Assembly (NCBI GenBank): GCA_049889815.1
Contig: JBMHCR010000019.1
Span: forward strand, 1-64,000
DNA: 64,000 nt
DNA from: JBPOFY01 sp049889815
GTDB lineage: Bacteria; Verrucomicrobiota; Verrucomicrobiia; Opitutales; Coraliomargaritaceae
Direction of reading: 5' to 3'
The position numbers and the translations under genes are program-made. Numbering within the stretch: position 1 is the stretch's first letter; every line of letters starts with the position of its first letter. The notes under the pieces were generated by a model that was not told the origin of the DNA, did not search any database, and was given only the letters and a program-made list of their open reading frames with translations. Shown here in pieces: positions 35,446 through 43,544 of this stretch.

Positions 35446-36093
35446 ATGTTCCTCCCCGAAAACGTGATCGACCTGACAGCTACCCTTACCAAGGGGCAGC
35501 GAGGTGTTGATTATGAGCCGGCCAAAGAGCTGGAGGCGGACGGCTGGAATGCCCGCACTTTGCACCTCTATTCGCATGCCGGAACGCACATGGATGCGCA
35601 AAAACATTTCGGAGCCGGTAGCGAAACCATCGATACACTGCCACTGCAGCGCTGCATGGGACCTGCGCATGTTGTCGATCTTCGTGATCAGGTCAGCGCC
35701 GGCAGTTTGATCACGATCGAGCACCTCGGTGAGGTCGCTGCGAACATTAAAATAGACGACAGCCTGCTCCTTTTGACCGGATGGAGCCAGCACTCCGCAA
35801 ACGATGAGATCTTTCGGCTTGGACTACCCCGCATTTCAGAGAAGCTCGCTCAATGGTGTGTCGATCAACAGGTGAAAGTTCTCGGCGTCGAACCACCCTC
35901 GGTAGCCGACGTCGCAAACCTGGAAGAAGTCACCCGCATTCATGAGATTCTCCTTAAAGGAAAAGTCACCATCGTGGAAGGACTTTGTAATCTTGAGCAA
36001 CTGCCCGCAAAAGTCTATTTTGCCGCATTCCCCTTAAAAGTCCACGAAGGCGATGGCGCTCCCACCCGAGCAGTCGCCTGGCCATTGGATTAA
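35446..36093 (+). CDS. Cyclase/kynurenine-formamidase-family metal hydrolase
   Basis: A 215-aa member of the cyclase family (PF04199). The defining metal motif HAGTHMD is at residues 44-50, followed by a second block LPLQRCMGPAHVVDLRD and a late GVEPPSVAD. Members hydrolyse formamides, lactones or related carbonyl compounds with a divalent metal. In this locus a lactone or ring-opening step in sugar-acid breakdown is more plausible than tryptophan catabolism, because no kyn genes are present. That role is inference. Confidence 0.85.
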   Translation: MFLPENVIDLTATLTKGQRGVDYEPAKELEADGWNARTLHLYSHAGTHMDAQKHFGAGSETIDTLPLQRCMGPAHVVDLRDQVSAGSLITIEHLGEVAANIKIDDSLLLLTGWSQHSANDEIFRLGLPRISEKLAQWCVDQQVKVLGVEPPSVADVANLEEVTRIHEILLKGKVTIVEGLCNLEQLPAKVYFAAFPLKVHEGDGAPTRAVAWPLD

Positions 36094-36121
36094 CCCCTTC
36101 TATTAAAGACTATATCGAGGC

Positions 36122-37147
36122 ATGAAAAAACTGAAAGGTGTTTGCATCGGAGCCGGATACTTCGGTCATTTTCAATACGAAGCATGGAATCGCATTCCGG
36201 AGGTCGAGATCACTGCATGCTGCGATTTGGATGCCGAAAAACGTGCAACGATCAGCAAGCAATACGGGATCAAGAACAGCTACGAGGACTGGCGCGAAAT
36301 GCTCGACAAGGAGCAGCCCGACTTCGTTGACATCATCACCCCGCCGGCGACTCATTTGGAGATGTCCACCGAGGCCGCCAAGCGCGGCATCCATATCGTT
36401 TGTCAGAAGCCACTCGCAGGCAGCTTTGAGAGAGCCAAGGAGCTCGTCGAAAAATGCAGCAAGGTGCGCCTCATGATCCACGAAAATTTCCGCTACCAGC
36501 CATGGCACCGCGAAATCAAACGTCAGATCGAAGCAGGCGCGATCGGCAAACCCTTCTCACTTTACATGCGCTCCCGCATGGGTGATGGCTGGGGCGACAC
36601 TCCATACACACCCCGCCAACCCTACTTCCGCAACTACCCCCGCCTGCTGATCTACGAAACGGGTATCCACTTTATCGATACCTTTCGCTACCTCATGGGC
36701 GAGATTGAAGAGGTCGACTGCTGGCTACGTCAGCTCAACTCGGCAATCAAGGCTGAGGACTGCGGTCTAATGATCATACGCCACACGAACGGTTGTATGT
36801 CGGTCTGGGATGCCAACCGCTACAACGAACCACCGACCGGCACGAAGGCGCGCTACACGTTTGGCGAGATGCTGGTCGAAGGCAGCAAGGGAAGCCTCCG
36901 CCTAAAAACCGACGGCAGCATCGAGTATCAAGCACTCGGCGAACCCTCGGTCACATTGGACTACGAGCACCACGATCGAGGCTTCGCGGGTGACTGCGCC
37001 TACAACTGTCAGCGGCACTTCGTGGACTGCATGCTCGATGGCAGCGAATTCGAAACCAGTGGACAGGACTACCTGAAAAACATGGAAGCCCAACAAGCCA
37101 TCTACGAAGCCGCCGAGAAACACGGTTGGCAAATCCCAAGCGAATAA
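36122..37147 (+). CDS. Gfo/Idh/MocA-family oxidoreductase
   Basis: A 341-aa NAD(P)-dependent dehydrogenase of the sugar type. Nucleotide-binding loop CIGAGYFGHFQYE (residues 8-20); the usual EKP motif is HIVCQKPLAG with Lys96, Gln replacing Glu; NFRYQPWHREIK and the catalytic-type YETGIHFIDTFR with His follow. These enzymes oxidise or epimerise cyclic sugars, inositols or sugar acids. The gene is in line with the cyclase (28 bp) and VOC (5 bp) genes, so it is part of the same catabolic operon. Confidence 0.9.
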   Translation: MKKLKGVCIGAGYFGHFQYEAWNRIPEVEITACCDLDAEKRATISKQYGIKNSYEDWREMLDKEQPDFVDIITPPATHLEMSTEAAKRGIHIVCQKPLAGSFERAKELVEKCSKVRLMIHENFRYQPWHREIKRQIEAGAIGKPFSLYMRSRMGDGWGDTPYTPRQPYFRNYPRLLIYETGIHFIDTFRYLMGEIEEVDCWLRQLNSAIKAEDCGLMIIRHTNGCMSVWDANRYNEPPTGTKARYTFGEMLVEGSKGSLRLKTDGSIEYQALGEPSVTLDYEHHDRGFAGDCAYNCQRHFVDCMLDGSEFETSGQDYLKNMEAQQAIYEAAEKHGWQIPSE

Positions 37148-37152
37148 TTGAT

Positions 37153-37542
37153 ATGAAGCACAACGGACTCGATCACCTCGCCATAGCAGTGCCTGACACG
37201 GAGGAAGCGCTCAAGCTTTGGCGCGACGCCATGGGTTTTGAAGTCGTTTGCTCGGAAAAAGTGAATAACGAAACCGTGCTCCTCACACATCTGGATCTCG
37301 GCAACACACACCTACAACTCGTCGAGCCGATCGTCCCCGATCATCCGCTGCATGAATGGCTCGCCAAAAATGGACCAGGCCTACACCACTTCTGTTTGAA
37401 AGTAGACAACGTCGACGAAGCGATGCAGAACGCACCGGTCGCGACTGCACCCGCACCGCATCAGGGAACAGAGGGTAAGCGCGCGCTATTTTTCGAAAAA
37501 ACTGCGACCGATAACATTATCGTCGAAGTCACCGGAAAGTAA
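37153..37542 (+). CDS. VOC-family (glyoxalase/epimerase-like) protein
   Basis: 129 aa starting at the ATG at 37153. Two beta-alpha-beta-beta-beta repeats with probable metal ligands His in LDHLAIAV, Glu in LQLVEPI, His in GLHHFCLKV and Glu in NIIVEVTG. The pattern is close to methylmalonyl-CoA epimerase and related racemases. Within this operon it may epimerise or isomerise an oxo-acid intermediate. The stop overlaps the next start (TAATG), indicating translational coupling with the kinase. Confidence 0.82.
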   Translation: MKHNGLDHLAIAVPDTEEALKLWRDAMGFEVVCSEKVNNETVLLTHLDLGNTHLQLVEPIVPDHPLHEWLAKNGPGLHHFCLKVDNVDEAMQNAPVATAPAPHQGTEGKRALFFEKTATDNIIVEVTGK

Positions 37543-38843
37543 TGAAGCTGGTCATCTTAGACGACGATCCTACTGGGACTCAGGCAGTTCATAGTCTGGA
37601 GATTCTGACCGTCTGGGATGTGCCTACCTTGCGCGACGCACTTAGCGATGAGCGACCCGCATTTTTCATTCTCACCAACTCGAGAGCAATGCCGCCGAAG
37701 GATGCCCGCGTCCTCAACAAAACGATCGCTGCCAACTTAAAAGAAGCAGCAGGCGACATACCCGTCACCGTCGTCTCCCGCAGCGACTCAACCTTACGCG
37801 GACACTTTCCTCTCGAAACTGATGTCTTGAATGAAACCCTAGGCCCATTTCATGCCACCCTGCTGATCCCCTACTTCGAAGCGGGAGGCCGTATCACTAT
37901 TGACGATGTGCACTATGTACGAGAGGGAGACCAACTCACACCCGCCGCAGAGACACCCTTTGCCAAAGACAAGGCTTTCGGCTACAGCCACTCCAACTTA
38001 CGCGACTACGTGGTCGAGAAAACAGCAGGTCGCGTATCGCGTGGGGAGGTCATTTCCATATCCAACGGACTTTCACCGGAAGCGACTGCCGCGCAACTGA
38101 TCCAAGCACCACAGGGCTCCTATGTGGTGGTCAGCATTGCCAACCCCGCTGAGCTCGGCAGCTTCCGTGAGGGCCTTCGACTCGCTGAAGCACAATCCAA
38201 GCGCTTCCTATTTCGCACTGCAGCAGATTTTATCCCCGCTTATATCGGGCAGGAGCGAAAACCCCTACTCGACCACAGCGCACTTGAACGTGGCAGCAAC
38301 GGCGGTCTCATCGTGGCCGGCTCCTACGTGCCAAAGACAACCCAGCAACTCGAGCAACTCCGCAAAGACCCCACAATCAAAGTACTCGAGCTATCTGTCC
38401 CAAACCTCCTCAACGAGCAACGCGTGCTCACGCTGCAGAGCGCGGCCAAGCGGCTCCACCAAGAATTGACCACGGGGCAAGACGTGCTCCTCATGACCTC
38501 GCGCGAATTGATCACCTCCGACAACCCCACGGAAAGCCTGCATATCGGCGAATCCATTTCGACCGCACTCGTCGAGCTCGTCCAAACACTCGAGGTCAAA
38601 CCCGCGTGGCTCATCGCTAAGGGCGGTATCACCTCCAGCGATATTGCCACAAAAGCACTTGGCATCCGTCGCGCGGAGGTCCTCGGACAACTCCTACCGG
38701 GTGTTCCCGTCTGGTCCGCAGATGCCGGATCTAAATTCCCTAATCTCCCTTATATCCTATTTCCGGGAAATGTTGGCACTGCGGACAGTCTTCGCGAAGC
38801 AGTCGAAAAAGCTAAGGAGACTCCAAGACGCTCATCCTCCTGA
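37542..38843 (+). CDS. Four-carbon acid sugar kinase-family protein (DUF1537)
   Basis: 433 aa with the N-terminal DUF1537 substrate domain (LDDDPTGTQAVHSLEILT, residues 6-23) and the C-terminal nucleotide domain ending in KGGITSSDIATKALGIRRAE (from about residue 360) and LPGVPVWSADAGSKFPNLP. Characterised relatives (OtnK, DtnK) phosphorylate threonate, erythronate or 3-oxo-tetronate at O4 using ATP. No PdxA-like, OtnC or OtnI gene is seen here; the IPMDH-like gene upstream is the candidate partner dehydrogenase. The substrate is inferred. Confidence 0.88.
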   Translation: MKLVILDDDPTGTQAVHSLEILTVWDVPTLRDALSDERPAFFILTNSRAMPPKDARVLNKTIAANLKEAAGDIPVTVVSRSDSTLRGHFPLETDVLNETLGPFHATLLIPYFEAGGRITIDDVHYVREGDQLTPAAETPFAKDKAFGYSHSNLRDYVVEKTAGRVSRGEVISISNGLSPEATAAQLIQAPQGSYVVVSIANPAELGSFREGLRLAEAQSKRFLFRTAADFIPAYIGQERKPLLDHSALERGSNGGLIVAGSYVPKTTQQLEQLRKDPTIKVLELSVPNLLNEQRVLTLQSAAKRLHQELTTGQDVLLMTSRELITSDNPTESLHIGESISTALVELVQTLEVKPAWLIAKGGITSSDIATKALGIRRAEVLGQLLPGVPVWSADAGSKFPNLPYILFPGNVGTADSLREAVEKAKETPRRSSS

Positions 38844-38854
38844 TAAACCCAACT

Positions 38855-40285
38855 ATGAAAACTATAACAAATCTGATCAGGCTTTTTGCAGCCTTCCTCT
38901 TTGGATTTTCGTCACTTCTCGCGCATGAGACGCAAATCATTGGCAATCCTGACTACATTCATTTGCAGAAAGACAACGGAATTTGGTGGTTTGTCGACCA
39001 CAGTGGTCAACGATTCATCACGACAGGAATGAATCATGTCGACGAAGGGAAGATCCTTTTCAACGAAGTCAACGAGGGCTGGATGCAAGGGCAGTTTGGG
39101 GACGATATCAAAGCACCATGGGGGGCACTGAATCACAATGCGAAGAACATTGGGAAGTTTGCCGACATGGTTGTAGCGGACTTCAAAGCCTATGGCTTCA
39201 ACACAATTCCTTTCCATGCCTACAACGTGCCGCTCTCGCTCTACGAAGAACGAAAGATCTACTACGTGGCGAAGCTACAATCACAGCAGATCAGCCTGAA
39301 TCACATGAAGCGCGAGAAAGGTGAGCGTTTCCCAGATGTATTTTCACACGCGTTTGTCGAAAAACTGGAAGCAAAAACCCGCAAGATCTGCACACCTCTA
39401 CGCGATGCCAAATACTGCATCGGCTACACCTTCTTTGATATGCCTGACCTCAAATCCATCCGCAACTTTCAGAAGTGGATGTTTGCGGATAAAGGATTGA
39501 TCTATCCGTGGGTGCAAGACATGCGCGAGCTTCCCGCTACCGCAAACGGCAAGCAAGAGTGGATGGGAGTGCTCAAAGATAATCACAGCTCGCCTGCCGA
39601 GGCAGCTCGTGTCTACGGGATCGAAGGAGTCGAAACCTGGGAACAACTGGCAGGTATCACTTCCTACCCCATTCTCCCGCAGGACGAATCCAAGGCAGTG
39701 ATCGATGCGGAAGAAATGTTCACTCTAATCGCAGACCAATGGTATCGACTACACCATCAACTGATCAAAAAGTATGACCCCAACCATCTAATCATCGGCG
39801 ACAAACACGACGTCGGATACAACAAATCGGTGCATAGGATTCCCGATGGTGTGCTATCTGCAATTGGCAGATATACCGACGTGCTGATGATTCAAAGCTA
39901 TTCCTTCTACAACGAAAATCATCAAGTTATGCTGGAGACGCTACACGAAAAATCAGGCTTACCAATCCTCAACGGCGACCATGCCTACTCATGTGTATCC
40001 TGCAAACAGGAGAAGACCAAAGGTCTGAAGTTGGACACGCAGGAAGCAGTCGCAAAAGAGTATTACGGCTACATGAAAAACATCATGCGAAACCATCCTT
40101 ACATGCTCGGCTGGTGGCATTGCGGATACATTGAGCAATGGGCACCCGCAGGAACCCGCCTCGGTCAGCAATGTGGTTTCTTCACTCCGTTCGGCGAGCC
40201 CAACACTGAGTTGCTCACTCTGGTTAAGGAAGCCAATGAAATGGCTGTAGAATGGCATGCCACCGCTGCAACTGAGATGCGGTGA
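38855..40285 (+). CDS. Secreted TIM-barrel glycoside-hydrolase-like protein
   Basis: 476 aa with a signal peptide (LIRLFAAFLFGFSSLLA). The N-terminal block NGIWWFVDHSGQRFITTGMNHV resembles the start of agarase/GH50- and GH42-like verrucomicrobial hydrolases. Later blocks (ADFKAYGFNTIPFHAYN, KYDPNHLIIGDKHDV, TDVLMIQSYSF, GLPILNGDHAY, MLGWWHCGYIEQW) fit strands of a TIM barrel with acidic residues at strand ends. I cannot fix the family or the substrate. It is 11 bp downstream of the kinase, so probably the last gene of that operon. Confidence 0.65.
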   Translation: MKTITNLIRLFAAFLFGFSSLLAHETQIIGNPDYIHLQKDNGIWWFVDHSGQRFITTGMNHVDEGKILFNEVNEGWMQGQFGDDIKAPWGALNHNAKNIGKFADMVVADFKAYGFNTIPFHAYNVPLSLYEERKIYYVAKLQSQQISLNHMKREKGERFPDVFSHAFVEKLEAKTRKICTPLRDAKYCIGYTFFDMPDLKSIRNFQKWMFADKGLIYPWVQDMRELPATANGKQEWMGVLKDNHSSPAEAARVYGIEGVETWEQLAGITSYPILPQDESKAVIDAEEMFTLIADQWYRLHHQLIKKYDPNHLIIGDKHDVGYNKSVHRIPDGVLSAIGRYTDVLMIQSYSFYNENHQVMLETLHEKSGLPILNGDHAYSCVSCKQEKTKGLKLDTQEAVAKEYYGYMKNIMRNHPYMLGWWHCGYIEQWAPAGTRLGQQCGFFTPFGEPNTELLTLVKEANEMAVEWHATAATEMR

Positions 40286-40349
40286 GCGTGTCTCGAAGGG
40301 CCAAAGCTATTGCAGCTAAAGAGGCTCTAAAAAGGTTTTTAACCAATAA

Positions 40350-41009
40350 CTACCGCACAAGGACATTCGCAGCAGCACCAAGACCAAGAGTCAGAGGTGT
40401 CGCTGCTGGACCGATTACTAGTTCAACCGATTGGGCGCTGACAACTCGGTTGACTACACGGAGCTCAACCCCGAGGCTCAGACCCGCCTGCGCAATGTAT
40501 TGTAAAAAATCGGTATCCTGATCGCTGATACGCGCAACAGACACGACAATACCAACAGGACAATTGGCAAGGCTGTCGAAATTATCGACAAGGACCTCGC
40601 CTTCGGCAGATGGAATCGGGTCGCCGTGCGGATCCTCTGTTGGGTGGCCGAGGTAGCTATCGATACGTTCTAGAAGCCGATCGGAGACGACGTGTTCCAG
40701 GTTTTCGGCTTCGTCGTGAACTTCGGACCAATCAAAATTGAGCACCTCAACGAGAAACTGCTCAATTAGGCGATGGCGGCGCAGAACATGAAGCGCGAGC
40801 TTTCTACCGGGAACGGTAAGGCGCACACCGACACGTGGCGCGTAATCGACAAGTCCCGCATCCGATAAGGCTTTGACCATCGTCGTTGCGGTACCGGGCA
40901 CAACGCTGAGGGCTTCCGCGACGCGCCCCATAGGAACTTCGTCACTACCGATACCTTCTGCTAGCAGATAAATGTGCTTGATATAGTCTTCGACAGTAGA
41001 GCTAGCCAT
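40350..41009 (-). CDS. DtxR/MntR-type metal-dependent transcription regulator
   Basis: From the ATG at 41009 the protein has a winged helix (TVEDYIKHIYLLAEG, then MGRVAEALSVVPGTATTMVKALSDAGLV), a dimerisation/metal domain with HVLRRHRLIEQFLVEVL, SEVHDEAENLEHVVSD and HPTEDPHGDPIP, and a C-terminal FeoA/SH3-like domain. These are hallmarks of DtxR-family sensors of Fe or Mn. It is divergent from the metal efflux-type permease with 93 bp between starts, so it is likely the regulator of that gene. About 219 aa. An ATG at 41036 is an alternative start. Confidence 0.9.
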   Translation of the reverse strand: MASSTVEDYIKHIYLLAEGIGSDEVPMGRVAEALSVVPGTATTMVKALSDAGLVDYAPRVGVRLTVPGRKLALHVLRRHRLIEQFLVEVLNFDWSEVHDEAENLEHVVSDRLLERIDSYLGHPTEDPHGDPIPSAEGEVLVDNFDSLANCPVGIVVSVARISDQDTDFLQYIAQAGLSLGVELRVVNRVVSAQSVELVIGPAATPLTLGLGAAANVLVR

Positions 41010-41102
41010 GACGCTGGTAGAATCGCTTGAGAACAAGAGAACGCCAAGTTCATTTTCACAATGATTTGCGATCTATATGGATTTACATTTTGATGCCCAT
41101 AG

Positions 41103-42206
41103 ATGGTACCTTTTTTAACAGAATTTAGCACCAATACATGGCAACTGATCGCCGAGATGGCGCCCTATCTGTTGTTCGGTTTCGCGGTCGCTGGCTTCCT
41201 GCATATTTTAGTCCGACCGAAGAAGATAGAGCAGTTACTAGGCAAGTCGGGCATCGCCTCGACATTGAAGGCCTGCCTGGTTGGGGTGCCGATGCCGCTG
41301 TGCTCCTGTTCGGTGATTCCAGTAGCAACGTCGCTGCGCAAGAGTGGTGCAAGTCGCGGGGCAACCGCTTCTTTTCTAAGCGCTACTCCGCAAACCGGGG
41401 TTGATAGCATTCTAGCGACTTACGCATTAATGGGCGGCACCTTTACGATTGTACGGGTGGTGGTCGCCTTGATCTCGGGAATCGTATCTGGTGTCTTGGT
41501 TGATTTGTTTGCGAAAGAGCAGCCTGCCGAAGCGAAGCCTGCTCCAACCCAGGCGATGACGATCTCGAATATCGCAACTGTATCACCAGAAACAGGCGCG
41601 CCAAAGTCCTGCTGCGCGGGGCAAAATAACACGCCCAAACAGAGTATAGGCACCGCGATTCGTTATGGGTTTGTGACGCTACCGGCGGATTTGGGCCTTG
41701 CTCTACTCGTCGGTTTGGCACTCGGAGGATTGATCACTACAGTGACGCCAGAGAATCTATTAGGCGGGACTTTCAGTAGCGGCATACTGGCATTTCTGTT
41801 TGCGACATTGATCAGTCTGCCACTCTACATTTGTGCGACTGCGTCGATACCGCTCGCGTATGCCTTAATCGCTGCAGGACTTTCGCCAGGTGCGGCGTTG
41901 ATCCTGTTAATAGTTGGTCCGGCGACCAACACGACGACGCTGGCAGCGGTTTGGGATCTTCTCGGGCGGCGAGTGGCCTTGATCTATATCGGTAGCTTAA
42001 TCGTGGTTTCGTGGATCACAGGTGCTTTATTCAATTCGAGCATTAGCGCAGGGGACATAAATGAGGCGATTCACCAGCATCAGTCGATGGAATTAGCTAG
42101 CTGGCAGCACGCCTGTGGAGTGGCCTTAGTTCTGCTGCTCATGGTCGCGATAACCAGAAATTGGACCAAGAGTACCTCAAAGGCACCCAGCTGCTGTGCG
42201 GGCTGA
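41103..42206 (+). CDS. SO_0444-like/ArsP-like metal permease (DUF318)
   Basis: 367 aa with about nine membrane helices. The family motif GVPMPLCSCSVIPVA (Cys67, Cys69) and SATPQTGVDS are present, and a second half with LPLYICATASIPLAY and VGPATNTTTL repeats the pattern. Two extra Cys pairs, SCCAG in the central loop (about 166-170) and APSCCAG at the extreme C-terminus, look like metal-binding tails. The SO_0444 group is annotated as Cu/Zn efflux; ArsP relatives move organoarsenicals. The DtxR partner argues for a transition metal. Confidence 0.85.
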   Translation: MVPFLTEFSTNTWQLIAEMAPYLLFGFAVAGFLHILVRPKKIEQLLGKSGIASTLKACLVGVPMPLCSCSVIPVATSLRKSGASRGATASFLSATPQTGVDSILATYALMGGTFTIVRVVVALISGIVSGVLVDLFAKEQPAEAKPAPTQAMTISNIATVSPETGAPKSCCAGQNNTPKQSIGTAIRYGFVTLPADLGLALLVGLALGGLITTVTPENLLGGTFSSGILAFLFATLISLPLYICATASIPLAYALIAAGLSPGAALILLIVGPATNTTTLAAVWDLLGRRVALIYIGSLIVVSWITGALFNSSISAGDINEAIHQHQSMELASWQHACGVALVLLLMVAITRNWTKSTSKAPSCCAG

Positions 42207-42309
42207 TTTTCGGCTATCTAACTCTGCTTAGACCGATTTCCAAGTATCTCAGAATGGTTTGTTTCCGTGTTTGGTCTCGGCGCTTATAGCCTCCATCCAG
42301 CTGGCAAAC

Positions 42310-42414
42310 AAAAAACGCCGCCCCAGTGAAGGGCAGCGTTCTATAACAAACAACAAACGAACTTCTTTCGCGTATGGAAAGATAGACGCTGTCGCGTTGC
42401 TCGCGTTCAAAAAT
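42310..42414 (-). ncRNA. Putative small RNA or terminator unit, copy 1
   Basis: Read on the minus strand: a T-rich start with TTTTTGAACGCG (42413-42402), ACGC...GCGT pairing, GCGTCTATC (42389-42381), ATACGC, then TTTGTTGTTTGTT, and a terminator with arms AACGC/GCGTT and GCCC/GGGC (42340-42314) followed by six T. All blocks recur in the same order in copy 2 while spacer bases differ, which suggests conserved RNA rather than a fresh duplication. Expression is not shown. Confidence 0.5.
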
Positions 42415-42456
42415 TTTGAAAAAATCGAGGAAAATATCTAAATTCCGGTATTTGGG

Positions 42457-42562
42457 CAAAAAAACACCGCGCTCTTTCAAGCGCGGCGTTTAAACAAACA
42501 ACAAAAACAATCAAAAGTAGTATACATTGATAGACGCACTTAGGGCACCCGCGTTCAAAAAA
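42457..42562 (-). ncRNA. Putative small RNA or terminator unit, copy 2
   Basis: Read on the minus strand: TTTTTTGAACGCG (42562-42550), a GGGTGCCC segment in the loop, GCGTCTATC (42537-42529), ATGTATAC, TTTTTGTTGTTTGTTT, and a terminator with a perfect 7-bp core CCGCGCT/AGCGCGG (42467-42486) followed by seven T on that strand. Offsets to copy 1 are 148 bp at two blocks and 150 bp at the hairpin. It lies 55 bp after the mazG-like stop on the same strand, so it could also be the 3' end of that operon. Confidence 0.5.
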
Positions 42563-42616
42563 CCTAAACTTTTCTGATGTTTTTTTCGGACAACTTTTTA
42601 GCAGTTTCGTAAACCT

Positions 42617-43036
42617 CTATAGGTCAGTGTATTTATCACTCCGCCCGCGCGCCTTCTCGACCGGATATTTTTCCGCGTTGCGCTTCATTTTGGCTTCGAT
42701 AGCAGCGGAGATGTCGATTTCAGTCATGTTTGCGAACTGAATAGCGAACAAAAAGATGTCTGCGAGTTCCTCCTCGATCTTTGCCCTGAGCTTTTCGCCC
42801 TGCGCGTCCTCACGCGACTGTTCGGGAGATTGCCAAAGAAAATGCTCCATCAACTCGGCGGCCTCGGCAGCAATTGCCATCGAGAGGTTCTTTGGAGAGT
42901 GAAACTGCTCCCAGTCGCGCTCTTTGGTAAATGCCAGCGCCCGATCCTTTATTTCCTGCATGCACGTTTCTGCGTCTTTCATGGCTCCAAGATGTGAGCG
43001 GAAATCTGTGAGCGCAAGGTCAAGCAGCGCGCTCAA
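42617..43036 (-). CDS. MazG-like nucleotide pyrophosphohydrolase (dCTPase-like)
   Basis: A small all-alpha NTP pyrophosphatase. The metal-binding pattern is clear: AIAAEAAELMEHF followed by KIEEELADIFLFAIQFAN, the EExxE...ExxD arrangement of MazG/dCTPP1-like enzymes, preceded by RDWEQFHSPKNLSM. It should hydrolyse a (d)NTP to the monophosphate and PPi for pool cleaning. The TTG start at 43036 overlaps the upstream stop (TTGA); an ATG at 42982 would give 121 aa, closer to the usual family length. Confidence 0.82.
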   Translation of the reverse strand: MSALLDLALTDFRSHLGAMKDAETCMQEIKDRALAFTKERDWEQFHSPKNLSMAIAAEAAELMEHFLWQSPEQSREDAQGEKLRAKIEEELADIFLFAIQFANMTEIDISAAIEAKMKRNAEKYPVEKARGRSDKYTDL

Positions 43037-43530
43037 CGCGTATTCTCTGCGACAATACCCTCAATGAGCCATTCGCCATCCGCCTTAACCCAATAGGCGC
43101 GATAGAAGACAGTGTCGGACATTGGGCTGGATCCATCCATCGCTATCCTGCACTCTGCGAAGAACGTAGAAACTGCCTTGGCGCCGGCGCTGTCGATCTC
43201 GACATCATGCTGACTGATCCGAATCGATGCAAAATCAATCTGAGTCCAGGCCCTGAGAAAGCCCGACTGCATGGCATCAGACCTGATAGACAACGACTTA
43301 CTCGGCAAATATTCAATAAAAGCGCCGCTATCGAAAATTGCTTTGAACTTTCGGGCACGCCCAAGAGCTTCAAACTTTGATACGGCTCCGTCTTTCTCAA
43401 CCAGCTCAACCAAGGCATTCAGTTTGTCGCGAATCGCATGCTTCTCGCGATCTCCTCCAAACGACAAGAGCACCCCAGCCGCTCCTATGAGTATGACTGC
43501 AGACAAAATACCTTTCTGGGGTCGTGTCAT
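43033..43530 (-). CDS. Exported or anchored NTF2-like hypothetical protein
   Basis: 165 aa. An N-terminal hydrophobic segment (ILSAVILIGAAGVLLSF) is a signal or anchor. The remainder (KLNALVELVEKDG, FEALGRARKFKAIF, ending VFYRAYWVKADGEWLIEGIV) resembles a cone-shaped NTF2/SnoaL-like fold, with a terminal strand typical of such domains. No catalytic residues are obvious. It sits 14 bp below the manA stop and overlaps the mazG-like start, so the three form a likely operon. The function is unknown. Confidence 0.65.
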   Translation of the reverse strand: MTRPQKGILSAVILIGAAGVLLSFGGDREKHAIRDKLNALVELVEKDGAVSKFEALGRARKFKAIFDSGAFIEYLPSKSLSIRSDAMQSGFLRAWTQIDFASIRISQHDVEIDSAGAKAVSTFFAECRIAMDGSSPMSDTVFYRAYWVKADGEWLIEGIVAENTR

Positions 43531-43544
43531 CGATAGGGACCACC

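Larger units (their letters stand above)
42207..42616. other. 410-bp region holding two tandem RNA-like elements
   Basis: No protein gene is credible here: the open frames are short and cross strong terminators. The content is two diverged copies of one element with a period of about 148 bp, both read on the minus strand, listed separately. The remainder (42207-42309 and 42563-42616) shows nothing recognisable. Confidence 0.7.

Noticed and set aside
35446..36093. Kynurenine formamidase KynB
   Set aside because: The motif fits the wider cyclase family, but no tryptophan catabolic genes are near, so the specific name is not supported.
42259..42441. 60-codon open frame on the plus strand
   Set aside because: It runs through the antisense of a terminator and the tandem RNA-like element; no protein features.
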